Source: Nocardioides sp.
GTDB taxonomy: Bacteria; Actinomycetota; Actinomycetes; Propionibacteriales; Nocardioidaceae
Reading direction: 5' to 3'
Assembly: GCF_030150155.1 (NCBI RefSeq)
Contig: NZ_JASLGR010000032.1
Location: 1 to 55,114, forward strand
DNA: 55,114 bases
Shown here piece after piece: positions 8,793-16,512 of the stretch. The notes beneath the pieces were generated by a model. That model had not been told where the DNA came from, did not search any database, and saw only the letters and a program-made list of their open reading frames with translations. The position numbers and the translations under genes are program-made. Position 1 is the first letter of the stretch, and every line of letters begins with the position of its first letter.

Positions 8793-10177
8793 GCCTGCGC
8801 GCCCGGATCCTGCTGCTCGCGGTCGGCACTGCCACCCTGGTGATCGTGCTGGCCGGGGTCCCGATCGCGCTGATGCTGCGCTCGGCGGCCTACGACTCCG
8901 CCGAGCGCGACGCTCGATCGATCGCGCAGGGCACTGCCGACTACCTCTCCACCGGCACGTACGACGACGCCGTGCTGACCGAGTACCTGGAGCGCCTCAA
9001 CGCCCGCGGCAGCGCCTGCGTCACCGTCGTGATGGGCGACGGCGACGTGCTCGGTGCCGCACTGCCGAAGGGCGTCCGCGCCCCGTCGAAGCCCCGCGGG
9101 GACGGCGACACCGACCACGACCAGGGCCATGCCGGGCTCGGCACCGTGACCGGGCCGACCACCGCCTCGGTCGCGGCCGGACGGGTGGTCCAGGTGCAGG
9201 CCACCAGCACCCAGGGGATCGCCACCGTCTTCGTGCTCTCACCCGACAGTGCCGTGGTCGGCACGGTGCGGTGGCGGGCGCTGGCGGTGATCGGCTCGGG
9301 GATCCTGCTGCTCGGCATCGCCACCGTCGCCGCCGAGGCGACCGCACGCAGGCTGACCCGTCCGCTGCGCCGGACGGCCGAGGCCGCGACCGCCCTGCGC
9401 TCGGGCGACCTGCTCGCCCGGGCTCCGGTCGAGGGTCCGCGCGAGGTCGCCGACGTCGCCGTCGAGCTCAACGCCCTGGCCGACCGGATCGACGAGCTGC
9501 TGGCCCACGAGCGCGAGCGCACCGCCGACCTCTCCCACCGGCTCCGCACCCCGCTGACCGCGGTCAGGCTCGGCGTCGAGGCACTGCCCGCCGGGGCGGC
9601 CCGGACGTCCCTGGAGGAGCAGATCACCGTCCTGGAGCGGGCGTTGACCCGCGGCATCCAGGACGCCCGGCGACCCCAGCGCGAAGGGCTGCACCCGCGC
9701 TGCGACGCCGTCGCGGTGGTCGCCGACCGGGTCGCGTTCTGGACCCCGCTGGCCCAGGACCAGGGCCGCGCGGTCGGGGCGCGGATGCCGTCGGGGCCGG
9801 TCGAGGTGCGGGCCGCGGCCGAGGATCTCGCGGCCGTCCTGGACGCCCTGATCGAGAACGTGATCGCCCACACCGACGAGGGCATCGGCCTGGAGGTCGC
9901 CGTCGTCGAGGTGGGCGGCGAGCCGGCCGTCGAGGTCTGGGACGAGGGGCCGGGGATCCCGCCCGAGGCGCTCTCGCGGGGCCGTAGCGACCGTGGCTCC
10001 ACCGGTCTGGGCCTCGACATCGCCCGCTCGTTCGCCGTCGCCACGGGTGGGGCGCTCACCCTGGTCTCGTCCCCGGCGGCCCCGGGGCGGGCCGCTCGGC
10101 ACGGCGTACGGCTGGTGCTGCGGGAGCCGTTCGAGGAGCCGTCACCGGGCTCGGCACGAGATTTGAAGAAGACTTGA
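8789..10177 (+). CDS. Membrane sensor histidine kinase
   Basis: The protein has 462 residues. An N-terminal transmembrane helix (about 7-30) and a second near 160-185 flank an extracytoplasmic sensor of ~130 residues. A HAMP linker follows, then the HisKA dimerisation helix with phospho-acceptor His250 in DLSHRLRTPLTAVR. The ATP-binding domain follows, with the N box ALIENVIAHT, the G1 box WDEGPGIP and a GSTGLGLDIARS G2 box. The loop around 102-115 is rich in Asp, His and Gly (GDGDTDHDQGHAG), which could bind metal; this is a guess. It is translationally coupled to the response regulator and ends 56 nt before the redox operon it probably controls. Confidence 0.93.
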   Translation: MSLRARILLLAVGTATLVIVLAGVPIALMLRSAAYDSAERDARSIAQGTADYLSTGTYDDAVLTEYLERLNARGSACVTVVMGDGDVLGAALPKGVRAPSKPRGDGDTDHDQGHAGLGTVTGPTTASVAAGRVVQVQATSTQGIATVFVLSPDSAVVGTVRWRALAVIGSGILLLGIATVAAEATARRLTRPLRRTAEAATALRSGDLLARAPVEGPREVADVAVELNALADRIDELLAHERERTADLSHRLRTPLTAVRLGVEALPAGAARTSLEEQITVLERALTRGIQDARRPQREGLHPRCDAVAVVADRVAFWTPLAQDQGRAVGARMPSGPVEVRAAAEDLAAVLDALIENVIAHTDEGIGLEVAVVEVGGEPAVEVWDEGPGIPPEALSRGRSDRGSTGLGLDIARSFAVATGGALTLVSSPAAPGRAARHGVRLVLREPFEEPSPGSARDLKKT

Positions 10178-10191
10178 CGTTCCCTTGACGT
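10173..10191 (+). promoter_or_regulatory. Candidate response-regulator box, 11-bp direct repeat
   Basis: CTTGACGT occurs at 10173-10180 and again at 10184-10191, 11 bp apart (one helical turn), the geometry bound by OmpR/PhoB-family dimers. Each copy contains TTGACG, a -35-like hexamer. It overlaps the stop of the kinase gene and lies 43 nt before the Ser/Gly-rich gene, so it may drive the redox genes under control of the upstream regulator. Confidence 0.5.
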
Positions 10192-10233
10192 AGATCTCGG
10201 GCTGCTCTCAGAGGGCCGCAGCACGATCGTCGT

Positions 10234-10689
10234 ATGTCCAGTCGAACCCCGTCCCCCCAGTCCTCCTCGCCGATCCCGCGCAAGGCCCGGCGTTTCTTCG
10301 CTGCCTCCGTCGGTGTCGGCGCGGCGGCCTCGGTGGCCTTCGCCGTCGGAGCCGCCCAGGTCACCCCGTCGGCCGAGTCGGCCTCGGGCTCCAGTGGCTC
10401 GACGCGCTCCACGGGTACGTCGACCAGCTCGGGCACCACGAGCGGGACCGACTTCAGCCAGTACGAGGGGTACCAGGGCACTCAGGGCGGCTCGACCTCC
10501 TCGGGCTCCTCCTCGGGCTCGACGTCGGGGTCGACCTCGTCGGGCAGTGGCTCGTCCAGCACCAGCGGCTCCACCGACAGCAGCGGCTCGTCGGGCTCGT
10601 CCGGCTCGTCCGGCAGCGGCTCGTCCAGCAGCTCGGGAACGTCCCAGGGCCAGTCCGGCCAGGCGCACGGCTCGAGCCACTCCTCATGA
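10234..10689 (+). CDS. Exported Ser/Gly/Thr-rich low-complexity protein
   Basis: The protein has 151 residues. A basic N-terminus (PRKARR, about 14-20) and a hydrophobic stretch (about 21-45) form a signal peptide or membrane anchor. The rest is almost wholly Ser, Gly and Thr, apart from a short segment DFSQYEGYQGTQ near 70-82. No enzymatic domain is visible, and the ApbE-acceptor motif (D-x2-[ST]-G-A-[ST]) is not seen. It is the first gene of the redox operon and overlaps apbE by four bases, so it probably works outside the membrane with the cytochrome, for example as a surface tether. That role is inferred from position only. No family was recognised. Confidence 0.72.
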   Translation: MSSRTPSPQSSSPIPRKARRFFAASVGVGAAASVAFAVGAAQVTPSAESASGSSGSTRSTGTSTSSGTTSGTDFSQYEGYQGTQGGSTSSGSSSGSTSGSTSSGSGSSSTSGSTDSSGSSGSSGSSGSGSSSSSGTSQGQSGQAHGSSHSS

Positions 10690-11657
10690 GCACCGCCACC
10701 CGCGCCTGGCGTGACTGGTCGTGCTCGGTCTCGGTGACCGTCGCCGGCTCGGAGGCCCAGGCTGAGCGTGCCGCCGCGATCACCCGCGAGCTGATGGGCC
10801 GCGTCGACGCCGCCGTCAGCCGGTTCCGGCCCGACTCCGAGCTGGAGCGGGTCAACGACCGCCCCGGCGTGGTCGTCCCGGTCGGTGCGCTGACGCTGCA
10901 CCTGGTCACGGTCGCCCTGGACGCCGCGCTCGACACCCGCGGCGCGGTCGACCCCACCCTCGGGTCGGCCCTGATCGCAGCGGGCTACGACGATCAGATC
11001 GAGACGGTCAGGGCGCGGGGCGGAGCCGCTCTCCCCGCGGAGGCAGCCGCACCGGCCGACACGTCGGCCGAAGCGCCCGGACCGTCATCACAGAACTGGC
11101 GCCGGGTCCGGGTCGACCCCACCTGGCGCCGGGTAGGAGTCCCCGAGGGCGTCCGCCTCGACCTCGGCGCGACCGCGAAGGCCTGGACCGCCGACGAGGC
11201 GGTCCGCCGGATCCAGCGACGCCTGGACGTCCCGGTCCTGGTCGCGATCGGTGGCGACCTGGCCGCCGCGGGCACGCCGGCCTCGGGGGACTGGCGGGTC
11301 GACGTCGCCGAGACCGAGGCGGCGCTCGGCACCGACCGCGCCGAGCGGATCGGCCTGAACCGCGGCGGCCTGGCGACCTCGTCGACCCTGGCCCGCCGGT
11401 GGGGCGCGCCGGGCGCCGAGGCGCACCACCTGATCGACCCGCGCACCGGTCGCCCCGCCGTCGGTGGCCTGCGGACCGCCAGCGTGTGGGCGCCGACCGC
11501 GCTGTCGGCGAACGTGATGAGCACCTGGCTGCTGGTCGACCCGGCCGGAGCCCTGGACCGTCTGCCGCGCTCGGGCTTCTCGGCCCGCCTGGTCGGCACC
11601 GACGGGGAGATCTCCCGGGTGGGCGCCTGGCCCCGTGCTGAACAGGAGGCTGCGTGA
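10686..11657 (+). CDS. apbE: FAD:protein FMN transferase (ApbE family)
   Basis: The 323-residue protein has the ApbE fold. It contains MGRVDAAVSRFRPDSELERVN near the N-terminus, the Mg/FAD-binding DLGATAKAWTADEAV (counterpart of the family DLGGIAKGYAAD motif), GGDLAAAG, and HHLIDPRTGRPA toward the C-terminus. ApbE enzymes attach FMN covalently to a Ser/Thr of extracytoplasmic redox proteins, using FAD as donor. No lipobox or export signal is evident, so it may act inside the cell or be exported by other means. It overlaps the Ser/Gly-rich gene upstream and the cytochrome gene downstream. The expected FMN-binding acceptor protein is not encoded in this operon. Confidence 0.9.
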   Translation: MSTATRAWRDWSCSVSVTVAGSEAQAERAAAITRELMGRVDAAVSRFRPDSELERVNDRPGVVVPVGALTLHLVTVALDAALDTRGAVDPTLGSALIAAGYDDQIETVRARGGAALPAEAAAPADTSAEAPGPSSQNWRRVRVDPTWRRVGVPEGVRLDLGATAKAWTADEAVRRIQRRLDVPVLVAIGGDLAAAGTPASGDWRVDVAETEAALGTDRAERIGLNRGGLATSSTLARRWGAPGAEAHHLIDPRTGRPAVGGLRTASVWAPTALSANVMSTWLLVDPAGALDRLPRSGFSARLVGTDGEISRVGAWPRAEQEAA

Positions 11658-12244
11658 TGACGATGTGGTACCTGATCCGGTCCCTGGGCTTCGTCTCCCT
11701 GATCGCCCTGACCGCGAGCACCGTGCTCGGGGCGCTGGCGACCAGCGGCGACCGCCGGATCGCCTCGATCGACGCCCGTGTCTTCCGTCAGATCCTGCAC
11801 CGCTCGCTGGGCGTGCTCGGCCTGGTGGTGCTGGTCGGCCACATCGCGCTGGCGGTGGTCGACTCCTACGTCCCGCTCGGTGTGGCCGGTGCGCTGGTGC
11901 CGTTCGCCTCGGGCTACCGGCCGCTGCCGATCGCGCTCGGCGTGCTGGGGGTCTACGCCCTGATCGTGACCGCCGTCTCCGGTGCGGTGCGGCGCCAGGT
12001 GAGCGCGAGTCCCGGGGCGATCCGGTTCTGGAGGGGCGTGCACGTGGCGGCGTACGGCGGCTGGGTGCTGTCGATGGCCCACGGGATCTTCTCCGGCACC
12101 GACACCCGCGTGTGGTGGGCGATCGCGACCTACGTCGGCTGCGGCCTGGCGGTCGGTGCCGCCGTCGTCGTCCGCCTCTGCGTCCCCGCTCGCCGCACCC
12201 GCGACGTGAGCGGTCACCTCCGCCTGACAGGAGCCCTCCGATGA
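11657..12244 (+). CDS. Ferric-reductase-like transmembrane cytochrome
   Basis: This protein of about 195 residues has five or six hydrophobic helices. Two His in one helix region (ILHRSLGVLGLVVLVGH) and two in a later one (GVHVAAYGG and SMAHG) fit bis-haem ligation as in ferric-reductase-like and cytochrome b domains. It probably carries electrons across the membrane. The ATG at 11657 is preferred because AGGAGG (11644-11649) lies 7 nt upstream; the GTG at 11654 would leave only 4 nt. The start overlaps the apbE stop by one base, and the 3-prime end overlaps the NuoF-like gene by four. No flavin or NAD-binding domain is attached, so the electron donor must be a partner, likely the next gene product. 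Confidence 0.85.
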   Translation: MTMWYLIRSLGFVSLIALTASTVLGALATSGDRRIASIDARVFRQILHRSLGVLGLVVLVGHIALAVVDSYVPLGVAGALVPFASGYRPLPIALGVLGVYALIVTAVSGAVRRQVSASPGAIRFWRGVHVAAYGGWVLSMAHGIFSGTDTRVWWAIATYVGCGLAVGAAVVVRLCVPARRTRDVSGHLRLTGALR

Positions 12245-13524
12245 CCACCACCCAGATCCCCGTCGCTGCTCCGGTACGCGACGACACCCCGCCGGTGCAG
12301 GGGCTCGGCGCCGCCCGGGTGCTCGCCGGGGTCCGCCCCGACCGGGCACTGCCCTACGCGCACCACCTCACCATGACCGGGGCGCTGACCCACCGCAGCC
12401 AGGAGTGGCTGGTCGAGGCCGCCCGGGAGGTCGGACTGCTCGGCCGTGGCGGTGGCGCCTTCCCGGTCGCGGTGAAGCTGGCCGCGACCCCGGCAGGGCG
12501 CTCGACCCAGGTACTGGTCAACGGCAGCGAGTCGGACCCGACCAGCTGGAAGGACCGGGTGCTGATGCGTCGCGCCCCGCACCGGGTGCTCGACGGAGCC
12601 CTGGTCGTCGCTGCCGCGCTCGGCACCCGGCACGTCACGATCGCCGCCCACGACCCCGCCTCGCTGGCCGCCCTGCAGGCGGCACGGGCCGAGCGCCGCG
12701 ACGCCGCCGACGTGACGATCGTGCCGACCCCGGCCGGGTTCGTCGGCGGCGAGGCACGCTCGGTGATCCACGCCGTGGCCGGTGAGCACGCCGTCCCCGA
12801 CGGCCGCCGGGTGCTGCCCACCGAGCGCGGGATCGACGGCCGACCCACCTTCGTCTCCAACGCGGAGACCTTCGCCCAGCTCGGGGTGCTGGCGCTGTCC
12901 GGCATCGCCGAGTACGCCGCTCTCGGCACGATCGGCGAGGCCGGGACCAGCCTGGTCACCCTGCTCGGCGTGCCGCACGCGGGCGTGGGGGAGGTGGTGC
13001 ACGGTGCCTCGCTGGACCTGCTGACGGGGCCGCGGGCGGGGCGTCCGATGCTGCTCGGCGGGGTGCACGGTGCCTGGACGACCGCTGAGGGGCTGACCCT
13101 GGACCGGGCTTCGTTGCGCAGCCGGGGGCTCTCCTGGGGCGCGGGCGTGGTCGCCGTACTGCCCGAGAGCACGTGTGCGCTGGGTGAGGTCACCCGCGTC
13201 GCGCACTGGCTGGCAGCCTCCTCGGCGGGCCAGTGCGGGCCGTGCCTGTTCGGGCTGGCCTCGGTGGCGCGGGACCTGGTGGCGATCTACGAGGGCGGCC
13301 GGATCGACCTGGACGGGCTCCGTGCCCGGGCCGGGCTGGTCGTGGGCCGGGGTGCCTGCTCGAACCCCGACGGCACGGTGCGGTTCATCGCGACGGCCCT
13401 GGACGCCTTCGCCGACGAGGTGGAGCGGCACCGGACCGGGCACGGCTGCGGCCGTCCGATCCAGGGCTACCTGCCGGTGCCCTCGGTCTCCTCGGCGGCG
13501 TCGGGATCGCGGGTGGCGTCGTGA
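12241..13524 (+). CDS. NuoF-like NADH/FMN and iron-sulfur protein
   Basis: The 427-residue protein resembles the NADH-binding subunit of complex I. Seen are GLLGRGGGAFPVAVKLA (counterpart of GRGGGGFPTG in NuoF), the FMN-region motif NGSESDPTSWKDRVLM, an SLBB-like middle part, and a C-terminal iron-sulfur region with AGQCGPC and GACSNPDG. In NuoF the cluster is held by four Cys in SCGKCTPC plus one later Cys; here the first Cys is Ala, leaving three. Such proteins are found beside ferric-reductase-like cytochromes in other actinobacteria. It probably passes electrons between a nicotinamide or ferredoxin pool and the cytochrome. The ATG overlaps the preceding stop, and the downstream ferredoxin starts within its own stop. 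Confidence 0.85.
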   Translation: MTTTQIPVAAPVRDDTPPVQGLGAARVLAGVRPDRALPYAHHLTMTGALTHRSQEWLVEAAREVGLLGRGGGAFPVAVKLAATPAGRSTQVLVNGSESDPTSWKDRVLMRRAPHRVLDGALVVAAALGTRHVTIAAHDPASLAALQAARAERRDAADVTIVPTPAGFVGGEARSVIHAVAGEHAVPDGRRVLPTERGIDGRPTFVSNAETFAQLGVLALSGIAEYAALGTIGEAGTSLVTLLGVPHAGVGEVVHGASLDLLTGPRAGRPMLLGGVHGAWTTAEGLTLDRASLRSRGLSWGAGVVAVLPESTCALGEVTRVAHWLAASSAGQCGPCLFGLASVARDLVAIYEGGRIDLDGLRARAGLVVGRGACSNPDGTVRFIATALDAFADEVERHRTGHGCGRPIQGYLPVPSVSSAASGSRVAS

Positions 13525-13763
13525 GCCGCCGTGCGGTGGCCGCGGAGCCGGTGCGGCTGGAGGTGGACTGGACCCGCTGCGACGGTCACGGGCTCTGCGC
13601 CCGGCTGTGGTCGGAGCGGATCGGCCTGGACCCGTGGGGCTACCCGATCCTGCCCGGTGCGGCCGGCAACCCGCCGCTCGCACTGGCCGGGGACGACCTG
13701 GAGCGTGCCAAGCAGGTGGTCAACATCTGTCCCCAGCTGGCGCTCCGTCTGACGCGGGGGTGA
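13521..13763 (+). CDS. Ferredoxin, three-Cys [3Fe-4S] type
   Basis: The 80-residue protein has RCDGHGLCARLW near residue 20 and NICPQLAL near the end. This gives a C-x5-C pair plus a single CP, the three-Cys pattern of [3Fe-4S] ferredoxins that partner actinobacterial P450s and reductases. A GTG start overlaps the TGA of the NuoF-like gene (GTGA), so it is translationally coupled and probably the dedicated redox partner. A 14-bp hairpin follows, marking the operon end. Confidence 0.88.
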   Translation: MSRRAVAAEPVRLEVDWTRCDGHGLCARLWSERIGLDPWGYPILPGAAGNPPLALAGDDLERAKQVVNICPQLALRLTRG

Positions 13764-13782
13764 GGACCACCCGCTTCAGACC

Positions 13783-13815
13783 ACGTGCCCCCGCCCTGAT
13801 CGGGCGGGGGCACGT
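13783..13815. terminator. Bidirectional hairpin terminator
   Basis: A perfect 14-bp stem (ACGTGCCCCCGCCC, 13783-13796, with its complement at 13802-13815) closes a 5-nt TGATC loop. It lies between the convergent ferredoxin and lipoprotein genes. There is no strong T-run, as is usual for actinobacterial terminators. Confidence 0.75.
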
Positions 13816-13835
13816 CGGTGTCGCGTGGGCGTCGG

Positions 13836-14390
13836 TTACTTGTCGACGCAGGTGTAGGAGCCGACCAGCGAGCCGTCGGAGTTGTGGAACTCGTACTTCA
13901 CCTTCGGGTCGACGGTCACGCCGCCGGCCTTCATCGCCGGGTAGACGGCCGTCTCGCAGGAGGACTGGAGCGTCGGGTACTGCTGCTTGAGCGCCGACTC
14001 ACCGGCCTTGCCGTCGATCGCCTTGGCGTAGGTGTAGCTGTAGATGATCGTGCCCGGGTCCTCGGTCTCGATCGAGATCTTGGAGTACATCCCGTCGAAC
14101 GCCTTCATCAGGTTCGGGATGGACGCCTGGGCCTGCTTGGCCATCGACGTCAGCGCCTCGTGCTGCGAGCCGCTCGCGGTGGCGGTGTCGCTCGGCGTGT
14201 CGGTCGTGGTGTCGGTCGGCGTGCTGGTGGTGGAGCTGTCAGTGCTGAGCGTGCTCGACGGCGAGCTCGTGTCCGAGCTGAAGACGTCGCCCTTGGCGGA
14301 GCTGTCGCTGCTGCCGCAGCCGGTCAGCGCGACGCCGATCGCCAGCGCGGAGAAGATGGACGCGGTCGCGCGTCGTCCCGAGAAATTCAC
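13836..14390 (-). CDS. Secreted lipoprotein, possible DUF4854 family
   Basis: The 184-residue protein starts at GTG 14390. A short basic start and hydrophobic helix (about 5-23) end in the lipobox ALTGC, so Cys is lipidated and the protein anchored outside the cell. A Ser/Thr/Asp linker (about 26-72, repeated TDT and SST) spaces a globular C-terminal domain with ASIPNLMKAFDGMYSKI, IIYSYTYAKAID and a Cys pair (SSCETAVYP and YTCVDK) that may form a disulfide. The C-terminal domain looks like a small uncharacterised lipoprotein domain; DUF4854 is my best guess. It stands alone, convergent with the redox operon, and no function is known. Confidence 0.8.
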   Translation of the reverse strand: MNFSGRRATASIFSALAIGVALTGCGSSDSSAKGDVFSSDTSSPSSTLSTDSSTTSTPTDTTTDTPSDTATASGSQHEALTSMAKQAQASIPNLMKAFDGMYSKISIETEDPGTIIYSYTYAKAIDGKAGESALKQQYPTLQSSCETAVYPAMKAGGVTVDPKVKYEFHNSDGSLVGSYTCVDK

Positions 14391-14493
14391 GTGATACCCC
14401 CGAAAAGTGTCCCGGAGCGCGGTCGCGCTCCGCAGGTGAACGGATTCAGGATAATCACAGGAATGTCACGGCCCCGAGCCGGCGTCCCGCTCC

Positions 14494-15243
14494 TCAGACC
14501 GTCGTCATCGTCCGGGCGATGCCTCGGGCCGCCATCGTCAGGGCGGTGATCAGGGTGGCGCGATGGCGGCGCAGGTCCGGGATCACCACGCCCACGGCGG
14601 CGATCACGGCGGTGTCGACGGTGACCGGGACGGCGATCGAGCAGGCGCCCAGCGTCATCTCCTCGCGGGTGGTGGCGTACCCCTCGGCGCGGACCCGGGC
14701 GAGCTGGCGGGTGAGCTGTCCCGGCGTCACGATCGTGTACGGCGTCACCGGGACCAGTCCGGCCGCGACGCGGTGCACGACGGCAGCCGGTGCGGCGGCG
14801 AGCAGCACCTTGCCGACACCGGTGGCGTACAGAGGCAGCCGCCCGCCGACCCGGCTGACCACCGGCACCGAGGCCTGCCCGGCGAGCCGGTCGAGGTAGA
14901 GCACCTCGTCGCCCTCACGGATCGCGAGGTGGACGGTGGCGCGGGTGGTGGCGTGCAGGTCGTGCAGGAACGGGGCGGCGGCGGTGCGCAGGTCGGTCTC
15001 GACGGGGGAGAGCAGCCCGAGGTGCCAGATCGTCCGCCCGATCCGGTAGCGCCGGTCGGTGCCACGGGTGAGCGCCCCACCGGCGACCAGCTCGCGCGCG
15101 ATCCGCAGGGTGGTGGCCGAGGAGAGGCCCGTGCGGGCGGTCAGCTCGCTCAGGCTGAGCGTCGGGTGCTGGGCGTCGAAGGCACCCAGGACGGTCAGGG
15201 TGCGGGCTACCAGCGACGCTCCCGGCTCTGATCCGCCTGCCAT
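14494..15243 (-). CDS. IclR family regulator, probable pobA regulator
   Basis: The protein has about 249 residues. An N-terminal winged helix (about 10-70) contains LSLSELTARTGLSSATTLRIARELVAGG. The C-terminal effector domain has the IclR features GDEVLYLDRL, LPLYATGVGKVLLA, REEMTLGACSIAVPV and an AVGVVIP strand. ATG 15243 is chosen because a GGGAGGA site lies 6 nt upstream; a GTG at 15246 is only 3 nt away. It diverges from pobA with 75 bp between, and IclR-family PobR proteins control pobA in other bacteria, so it is very likely the 4-hydroxybenzoate-responsive regulator. Confidence 0.9.
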   Translation of the reverse strand: MAGGSEPGASLVARTLTVLGAFDAQHPTLSLSELTARTGLSSATTLRIARELVAGGALTRGTDRRYRIGRTIWHLGLLSPVETDLRTAAAPFLHDLHATTRATVHLAIREGDEVLYLDRLAGQASVPVVSRVGGRLPLYATGVGKVLLAAAPAAVVHRVAAGLVPVTPYTIVTPGQLTRQLARVRAEGYATTREEMTLGACSIAVPVTVDTAVIAAVGVVIPDLRRHRATLITALTMAARGIARTMTTV

Positions 15244-15261
15244 CACGCTCCTCCCGCTTCT

Positions 15262-15272
15262 TCACTCAGTGA
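15262..15272. promoter_or_regulatory. Palindrome in the IclR/pobA divergent region
   Basis: TCACT-C-AGTGA is a perfect 11-bp palindrome with a single central base, located between the two divergent start codons. It is a candidate operator for the IclR-type regulator; binding is inferred. Confidence 0.4.
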
Positions 15273-15318
15273 CATTCCATCCTCGCGCCCCGGCACCGGC
15301 GGCGGCAAGGTTCGGGCC

Positions 15319-16506
15319 ATGACGACGTACCAGAGCAGCACCCGCACCCAGGTCGCGATCGTGGGCGGGGGACCGGCCGGGCTGATGCTCTCGCGCCTGC
15401 TCCACCTGTCCGGGATCGAGTCGGTGGTGATCGACAACCGCGAGGTCGCCACCATCGAGACCACCCACCGGGCCGGGATCCTGGAGCGGGACTCGGTGCG
15501 GCTCCTGGTCGACGCCGGGATGGATCGGGTGCTGCGCGAGGGGCACCGGCACGAGGGCATCGACCTGCGCTTCGACGGGGTCAGCCACCGGATCGACTTC
15601 GAGGACCTGGTCGGCGCGAGCTGCTGGCTCTACCCGCAGACCGACGTCTTCATCGACCTGCACGCCCAGCGCAGCGCCGATCGCGCCGACCTGCGCTACG
15701 GCATCGGCGACACCGAGGTGGTCGACGTCGACACCACGACGCCCCGGGTGCGCTACACCGACGCCGACGGCGCCCGGCACGAGATCCTCGCCGACCTGGT
15801 CGTCGGCTCCGACGGCTCCCGCAGCGTCTGCCGCGCCCGGATCCCCGGTGCCACCCAGTACTTCCGCGAGTACCCGTTCGCCTGGTTCGGCATCCTGGCC
15901 GAGTCAGCGCCGAGCGCGCCGGAGCTGATCTACACCCGCTCCGAGCGCGGCTTCGCCCTGGTCAGCCAGCGCACCGACACGGTGCAGCGGCTCTACTTCC
16001 AGTGCGACCCGGCCGAGAGCACCGACGACTGGTCCGACGACCGGATCTGGGCCGAGCTGCAGGCCCGGCTCGCCGGCGAGGACGACTTCCGGCTCGTCGA
16101 GGGGCCGGTGATCGAGCGCACCGTGCTGCCCTTCCGCAGCTTCGTCCAGACCCCGATGCGGCACGGTCGGCTGCTGCTCGCCGGGGACGCCGCCCACACC
16201 GTGCCCCCGACCGGGGCCAAGGGGCTCAACCTCGCCCTGGCCGACGTCCGGGTGCTGGCCGAGGTGATCGAGCGGGCCCTGGGCCGGGGCGAGGAGGCGG
16301 CGCTGGCCGAGTACACCGACCGGGCGCTGGCGCGGGTGTGGAAGGCCCAGCACTTCTCCTACTGGATGACCACGATGCTGCACCGGATCGAGGGCGCCAG
16401 CGCGTTCGACGAGCGACGCCAGCTCGGCGAGCTGGCCGGTCTCGTCGGCTCCCGCGCCGGATCGGCGTACCTGGCCGAGGGCTACACCGGCTGGCCGCAG
16501 GGCTGA
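15319..16506 (+). CDS. pobA: 4-Hydroxybenzoate 3-monooxygenase
   Basis: The protein has 395 residues, the normal length for PHBH. FAD loop VGGGPAG (about 15-21), RAGILERDSVRLL, the DG motif GSDGSRS, and GDAAHTVPPTGAKGLNLALADV are diagnostic for p-hydroxybenzoate hydroxylase. The C-terminal helix HFSYWMTTMLHRI is also typical. The enzyme hydroxylates 4-hydroxybenzoate to protocatechuate with NAD(P)H and O2. No protocatechuate ring-cleavage genes lie beside it, so the product must feed a pathway encoded elsewhere. It is divergently paired with an IclR regulator. No clear ribosome site is seen before ATG 15319. Confidence 0.95.
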   Translation: MTTYQSSTRTQVAIVGGGPAGLMLSRLLHLSGIESVVIDNREVATIETTHRAGILERDSVRLLVDAGMDRVLREGHRHEGIDLRFDGVSHRIDFEDLVGASCWLYPQTDVFIDLHAQRSADRADLRYGIGDTEVVDVDTTTPRVRYTDADGARHEILADLVVGSDGSRSVCRARIPGATQYFREYPFAWFGILAESAPSAPELIYTRSERGFALVSQRTDTVQRLYFQCDPAESTDDWSDDRIWAELQARLAGEDDFRLVEGPVIERTVLPFRSFVQTPMRHGRLLLAGDAAHTVPPTGAKGLNLALADVRVLAEVIERALGRGEEAALAEYTDRALARVWKAQHFSYWMTTMLHRIEGASAFDERRQLGELAGLVGSRAGSAYLAEGYTGWPQG

Positions 16507-16512
16507 GCCGGC

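Noticed and set aside
8941..10680. 579-codon minus-strand frame opposite the histidine kinase
   Set aside because: GC-driven antisense frame; the kinase has all catalytic boxes.
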